Below are positions 24,045 to 24,128 of a stretch of DNA of 24,128 nt, piece by piece. The DNA lies in contig JAZNKR010000205.1 of the NCBI GenBank assembly GCA_045578665.1, forward strand, positions 1-24,128, written 5' to 3'. The DNA is from HGM04593 sp045578665 (lineage in GTDB: Bacteria > Bacteroidota > Bacteroidia > Bacteroidales > Bacteroidaceae). A model generated the notes under the pieces. It searched no databases and was not told where the DNA came from. It worked only from the letters and a program-made list of their open reading frames with translations. How positions within the stretch are numbered: position 1 is the first letter of the stretch; the number at the start of each line of letters is the position of its first letter. The position numbers were made by a program, and so were the translations under genes.

Positions 24045-24128
24045 ATTAGGTCGCGACGATTTTGAGTTTTATTCTTAGTAGATTTTTGATGTTTGTAAGG
24101 GCGCGATGCGGGCATCGCAACTGAACAA
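24030..24128. mobile_element. MITE-like palindromic repeat, second copy (cut by window end)
   Basis: These 99 bases are identical to 3326-3424 of the complete copy, starting with agggaggttctataaattag and running past the internal gcgatgc/gcatcgc hairpin. The right half lies beyond the window. Identity over 99 nt in two loci 20 kb apart implies recent spread or active homogenisation. The left end lies inside the RluA reading frame and gives that gene its stop codon. Confidence 0.85.

Overview
The window is chromosomal DNA from a member of the Bacteroidales (Bacteroidota), most likely a gut species. The evidence is a DUF4924-family protein next to release factor RF3, a tsaC-ClC-fmt gene cluster, promoter-like TAnnTTTG boxes, and weak or absent Shine-Dalgarno sites. 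The genus cannot be fixed from the sequence alone.

Layout. Positions 1-346 hold only nested inverted repeats. On the + strand follow a LysE-type exporter, a DUF4924 protein and prfC (347-3267). A 193-bp palindromic MITE-like repeat (3325-3517) then precedes a tight tsaC-clc-fmt operon (3530-6900). A perfect 17-bp hairpin separates fmt from the convergent small heat-shock gene hsp20 (6998-7483, - strand). At the other end, ppdK (18666-21386, - strand) is divergent from rlmD (21697-23115) and an RluA-type pseudouridine synthase (23139-24044). A second copy of the MITE-like repeat supplies the last four codons and stop of the RluA gene and runs off the window end.

Between hsp20 and ppdK lies an AT-richer block of about 10.9 kb. 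It is bounded by a perfect 23-bp direct repeat (7815-7837 and 18670-18692). The repeat is the 3' coding end of ppdK, which is the arrangement left when an island integrates into the end of a gene. All intact genes inside read on the - strand: a protein kinase with a zinc ribbon, a TerY-like vWA protein, a decayed second vWA gene, a PP2C phosphatase with a long coiled coil, a MORN-repeat protein, a GrpE-like exchange factor, an Hsp70 without the helical lid, a DA1-like zinc metallopeptidase and a TIR-domain protein with an internally repetitive beta-rich C-terminus.

The kinase/vWA/PP2C set matches the described TerY-P phospho-signalling triad. Here it is wired to its own Hsp70-GrpE pair, a peptidase and a probable NAD-consuming TIR effector. 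I infer a multi-component stress-sensing or anti-phage system in which reversible phosphorylation and chaperone state control TIR or peptidase activity. The full nine-gene combination is the most interesting thing in the window. No integrase or transposase was recognised in the island.
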